Source of the DNA: Symbiodinium natans
Taxonomy: Eukaryota; Sar; Dinophyceae; Suessiales; Symbiodiniaceae
Assembly: GCA_905221605.1 (NCBI GenBank)
Contig: CAJNDS010000002.1
Coordinates: 300,001 to 364,000 of the forward strand
DNA length: 64,000 nt
Direction: 5' to 3'
This document shows positions 59,707-64,000 of this stretch, in pieces. The notes under the pieces were generated by a model. The model was not told the DNA's origin. It did no database searches and worked only from the letters and a program-made list of their open reading frames with translations. A program made the position numbers and the translations under genes. Numbering within the stretch: the stretch's first letter is position 1; the number at the start of each line of letters is the position of its first letter.

Positions 59707-59790
59707 TTGGGATGTTCCCCCTTCTACTAACAGTCCTTAATACGAATTGAAGTACCCCTATTATTCGTAAAGGACAGCTAGTATTCTGAG
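59707..59790. mobile_element. Family A element with decayed right end
   Basis: TTGGGATGTTCCCCC and TTCTACTAACAGTCCTTAAT at the left; CGTAAAGGACAGCTAGTAT remains at the right. Confidence 0.7.
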
Positions 59791-60670
59791 CTTGGAACCC
59801 TAGCAAAATTTGTAATTTTAGCCGTCTCTTAGGAATTTTTGTACCTACAAATTCAAATGATTCCCCAGTATCCCAAAGCTCCGGGTTTTAGGGCTCATGC
59901 TTCTGCAGGCGCGCTGCCAGCACTACCTAACTAGGGTTTAGGGTTGAAGGTTGGGATGAGGGAACTATGGCGCAAACATTGCTCCCCGTTTGAACATGGC
60001 AACAGCCTAGCAAGCTGAACATGACTTCATGAAAGACCCGCCAGACCTGTGTCCTCACCCTTTAACCTCCAAAAACACGGACATTTGCTCAGGAGTCAAC
60101 ATTGGGGACGACCACAGCAAAAGCCTGAAGACAAACTCGGAAACAATGGAAGACAGGGCAGTAACTTCTACTGGCAGTCGCAGAACTCCATACCCACGAG
60201 ACTCACTGCACTGACAAGCGCCCTCCGTCCCCCAAACCTTTAAACCATCTGTAAAAGGATGCCAAGTAAGATCCTCTTCAACCCCTGTAGAGGAGAATGT
60301 CCCAGGGCCTACTTAGACGATGTTACAAGACCATGCCTCAACGAGGACCCATATAATTTCGGCCAACTACCTTACAAAGTTTAGGGTGGGTTTGGGGCCT
60401 TCTAAAAAATGAAAATTTCTCTGAGTCAGCAAGATTCTATTAAGTTCTATTGCGATCAAGGCTCATGGAACTCTTAAGGGATGAATACCCTAGACTAAAA
60501 CAGGTTGACCTCTGATTTGCAACAGGATCCTATATAACCCAAAAAGGCTAAATGTTGACTACCCAGCCCCTAAGAACTTTAGAATTTATCCTGAACCTCA
60601 CAACCCTACACGCCAAGTGTCAGATGCTTCGCGAACAGCTCGTGTGAGTCGCAGGCATCTCGGCACATCC
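59791..60670. other. Long stretch almost free of telomere-like repeat
   Basis: About 700 bp (59960-60665) of unique DNA. A 61-codon plus frame (60029-60214) and a 64-codon frame (60049-60243) overlap; neither looks convincing. CCTGTAGAGGAGAATGTCCC near 60285 resembles element ends elsewhere but has no partner. No gene recognised. Confidence 0.5.
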
Positions 60671-62587
60671 TTGTTAGCCCTAAACCCTAAACCCGAAAAC
60701 CTAAACCCTAAACCCTAAACCCTAAAAGGACCTCAGCCCTACACCTAAACCCTTACCTGGGACTCTATTTACCTACAGTTTTGGAGTAACTGCCCTGAAT
60801 GAACAGGCATGGAGGGCCCCAACCCTAAACCCTAAACCCGAAACCCTACACCCTAAATGAAGGACCGGAGGGGCCCCTCCTAGTATCACTTCAGGCAGAG
60901 GTCCCTCAGGAGATTAAGAAGCCCCCGGTAATACTTCATGGGTTTGTTGAGGGGGACGCAGGTATAGGGTTTATAGGGTTCAGGGTTTAGGGTTTAGGGC
61001 TGGGCACTACACAGACCCTGAGCTCTGCACCCTGAGCGCCACAGACAACCCGAGCTCCACGCAGCGTAACGTGTCTTCAATCTGGGTCCTAGCCCATGGC
61101 CCTAATTAAACCCTAAACCCTAAACCCTAAAACCCTAAAACCCTAAACCCTAAACCCCAAACCCCAAAGCCTACGTCGAAGCGAGCAAAGTGTCTTGCAG
61201 AGCAAATCGGACTTGTGAACCTCGTACTCGCTGAGTCCATTTTCAACTTCCGTCGCCAGGCGGGCAACTGCATTACTCCTCGGCACGTAGGTTTAGGGTT
61301 TAGGGTTTAGGATTTAGGGTTTAGGGTTTAGGGTTTAGGGTAGGTTAAGTTATAGGGTCCTTAGCGAAGGGAGGGGGTTCATGGGGAGTAAGGGCTTGGG
61401 GATGCGGTTCAAGGGCGCCACAAAACCCTTTTCCCTAAACCACCCCTCAACCGCAAAACCCCTAAACCCCTAAACCCCTAGAGCCCCTAGAGCCCCTAAA
61501 CCCCAAACCCTAAACCCTAAACCCCAAAACCCCAAAACCCCTAAACCCATACGCCCTAACCCTGGGGCGATTGGGGCTTGAGCGTCCACAACCAGAAGCC
61601 GGTATCCGCATCTGGAGCCGACGCCCAGCCAGTCTGGGCGGTCGTCGAGAGCCGATCCAGATCCTGGAAAGACGTTTGGGTTTAGGGTTTAGGGTTTAGG
61701 GTTTAGGGTTTAGGGTTTAGGGTTTAGGGTTTAGGGTTTAGGGTTTAGGGTTTAGGATTTCGGGCTGAGCGTGACTCTGGCGTTGCAAGTGCCTACAACT
61801 CAGAGCAGCTCCGGAATAGAGACCTCTGACTGCTCGTGCTATCTCCAACACCAAGGGATGCCCCGAATGTTAGTTCGGCCCTAGACCCAAGACCCTAGAC
61901 CCTAGACCCTAGACCCTAAACTCTAGACCCTAAACCCTAGACCCTAAACCCTAAACCCTAAACCCTTAAACCTAGAGGCCGAAGGACTTGTCGTCTAGAG
62001 CATCTCACATCAGTGCAAAGGCAGGCTGGCTGGCTGGCTGGCTCACGAAACTCCCAAGAACCTGAAGACCAAACTGTGCTGTGAAACTCTACTTCCCCCT
62101 CGAGTTCGTAGATGTCATAGAACTGTACGTGCATTGTTACATTCTCCTGGTCAACCAGGAAGCACTAAACCCTGGGTTCTGAAAAGCCCAAGATTAAAGC
62201 CCCAAGCCTTTCTGTTTTTTGTAGGTTCTGATTAAACACCCAAAGCTCTGAACTCAAGCTGTTTTAGGATCCTAAGTTTGAATAGAGGAATGTGTTGCTT
62301 AAACCCTGAACCCCATACAAAAGCCTGAAAGGGGTTTAGGGATGCCCCCTTGGACTCACTCACCTCTTCCCAATCTCCCGTGCTGGTCGCGTAAACTTTG
62401 GGAACTCGACCTGATCTGGGTGGTTTAGGCTGTTGGGTTTAGGGTTTAGTGCATAGGCGGGAGGGGCCGGGGGGGGAGGGAGAGAGGGTTATCTCTAATC
62501 GCCCTACATCATGGGCCCCTGTTCGCAGGCGCTTGTGTGCTGTCGATCCTGCTAACTCGACCTGGTCGATGTGGGCGGTTTAGGGTT
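60671..62587. repeat. Patchwork, 60.7-62.6 kb
   Basis: CCCTAAA 60678-60725 and 60823-60855; TTTAGGG 60965-60998; CCCTAAA 61105-61165; TTTAGGG 61290-61345; CCCTAAA/CCCCAAA 61435-61550; TTTAGGG (about 11 units) 61678-61757; CCCTAGA/CCCTAAA 61880-61970; CTGG microsatellite 62025-62042. 61990-62420 is 430 bp of unique DNA with no recognisable gene. Confidence 0.8.
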
Positions 62588-63036
<449 letters not shown>

Positions 63037-64000
63037 AACTCGCACTCCAGAGTGAAGCCGTATCTCACAGACGCTTTCTTGCTCAAACTGCTGCGGGCCT
63101 CAGAAAATGACAGCAGTGAACATCATCACCTCAAAAAAACGGATGGTCTAAGCACACTCTCCGTGCCTTGGCGCTCGCGCTCTGGCTCTGGCATCCGCCT
63201 GACTTACTTTGGTGAGGTTTGGGCTTTGGTGCTTCCAAAACCCAAAAACCCCGGCTCAAACACTAAACCCTACAAACCTCAACCCTAAACCTCTAAACCT
63301 CTAATAACCCTGAACCCTAAACCCGAAACCCTAAACCCTAAACCCTAAGCTGCCGCCCAATCCACCCCTAAACCCTCAGCCCCAAAATCGCTAAACCCGC
63401 CACCCTACAGGAGCTCGCCTGATTTCGGCCACGCCTTCCGCACAGGCCATGGGTCCATCAATTCCTAGGGTTTTAGGGTTTAGGGTTTAGGGTTTGGGGA
63501 CATCTACTCAGGGGATGGGTGCATGGGTGGAATTCTAGGATTTAGGATTTAGGGTATAGGTACAGGGTTTAGCCGGTTTAGGGTTGAGGGCTTTAGGTTA
63601 GGGTGATACGGGCTTGTTGTTCCTTTGGGGGGGAGGCGTAAACTTCATGGAGAGGAACGTGTAAACTTGGAAAACTATGGGCCCCCCCCCCCTCCCCCCC
63701 GCCCCCAAACCCCAAACCCTAAACCTGAACCCTAAACCACCCCCATAGAAGAAAAATGAACTTTAGGGTTTAGGGTTTCGGGTTTCGGGTTTTGGGTTAC
63801 CCCTGCAACCCTGCTTTAGAGAACTACCCATATGATCCTCTTAAATCCAGGAAGGGTTCAGGGTTTAGGGTTTAGGGTTTAGGGTTTAGGGTTAAGGGTT
63901 TAGGGTTTAGGGTTTAGGGTTACTGGAACTACTTACATCTGATAAAACATGATCCTCCAGGGAAAGTATCAAGTACTCCAAGCCTCCCTCGACCAGGGCT
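63037..64000. repeat. Patchwork, 63.0-64.0 kb
   Basis: CCCTAAA 63265-63345; TTTAGGG 63470-63500, 63540-63575 (degenerate), 63760-63790 and 63853-63921; C10/C7 run 63681-63705. 63040-63260 is a unique island whose plus frame (63052-63288) ends in repeat; not assigned. The last 80 bp show nothing recognisable. Confidence 0.75.

Overview
The window looks like nuclear DNA of a eukaryote with the plant/alveolate telomere heptamer TTTAGGG, most likely a dinoflagellate or a close alveolate relative. The reasons are the heptamer itself, a LINE-type RNase H fragment, a short Cys-rich C-terminal motif at 42.7 kb of a kind I associate with dinoflagellate proteins (from memory, not searched), many small inverted-repeat elements, and no bacterial operons, rRNA or convincing tRNA. 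The assignment is an inference. I see no complete gene with promoter, start and stop. Most long frames are made of repeats: TTTAGGG read through gives strings such as LGFRV or TLNPKP, and triplet arrays give poly-Ser, poly-Thr, poly-Leu or poly-Tyr.

Layout. From end to end the DNA is a patchwork. About 140 interstitial blocks of TTTAGGG or CCCTAAA and variants (TTCAGGG, CTTAGGG, TTTCGGG, TTTGGGG, TCTAGGG), in both orientations, are separated by unique islands of roughly 80-400 bp. The islands are of three kinds: (1) short inverted-repeat elements of about 65-150 bp in at least ten families, called A to S here; (2) coding-like pieces of 30-70 codons, often running from a telomere-like block to a stop; (3) microsatellites and very long G or C runs, up to 31 bases. 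The clearest coding remnants are an RNase H fragment (1.7-2.6 kb, +), a Cys-rich frame broken by one in-frame TAG inside a perfect hairpin (25.1-25.8 kb, -), and a C-terminal Cys-motif exon (42.7 kb, -).

Region by region: 0-13.3 kb is telomere-like blocks, the RNase H remnant and scattered elements. 13.3-15.65 kb is a 2.3-kb composite with long inverted ends built of tandem 72-77 bp units, an AT-rich segment and about 820 bp of TAG triplets, bounded by a possible 9-bp target duplication. 15.65-34.5 kb is patchwork plus a 24-copy CCCTGAAA array. 34.5-39.1 kb holds an element with a captured tandem duplication and a head-to-tail element pair. 39-62.5 kb is more patchwork, with telomere-like DNA inside element copies. 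62.6-63.04 kb is an ACT array that inverts into AGT and back.

How the parts relate: element family A has inserted into telomere-like DNA, leaving 8-bp duplications, while telomere-like tracts interrupt copies of families D and B. The two sequence classes have therefore nested in each other repeatedly. That reciprocal traffic is the most interesting signal here; it fits repair- or telomerase-driven seeding of telomere repeats followed by transposition into them. Family letters are mine, and no database was searched.
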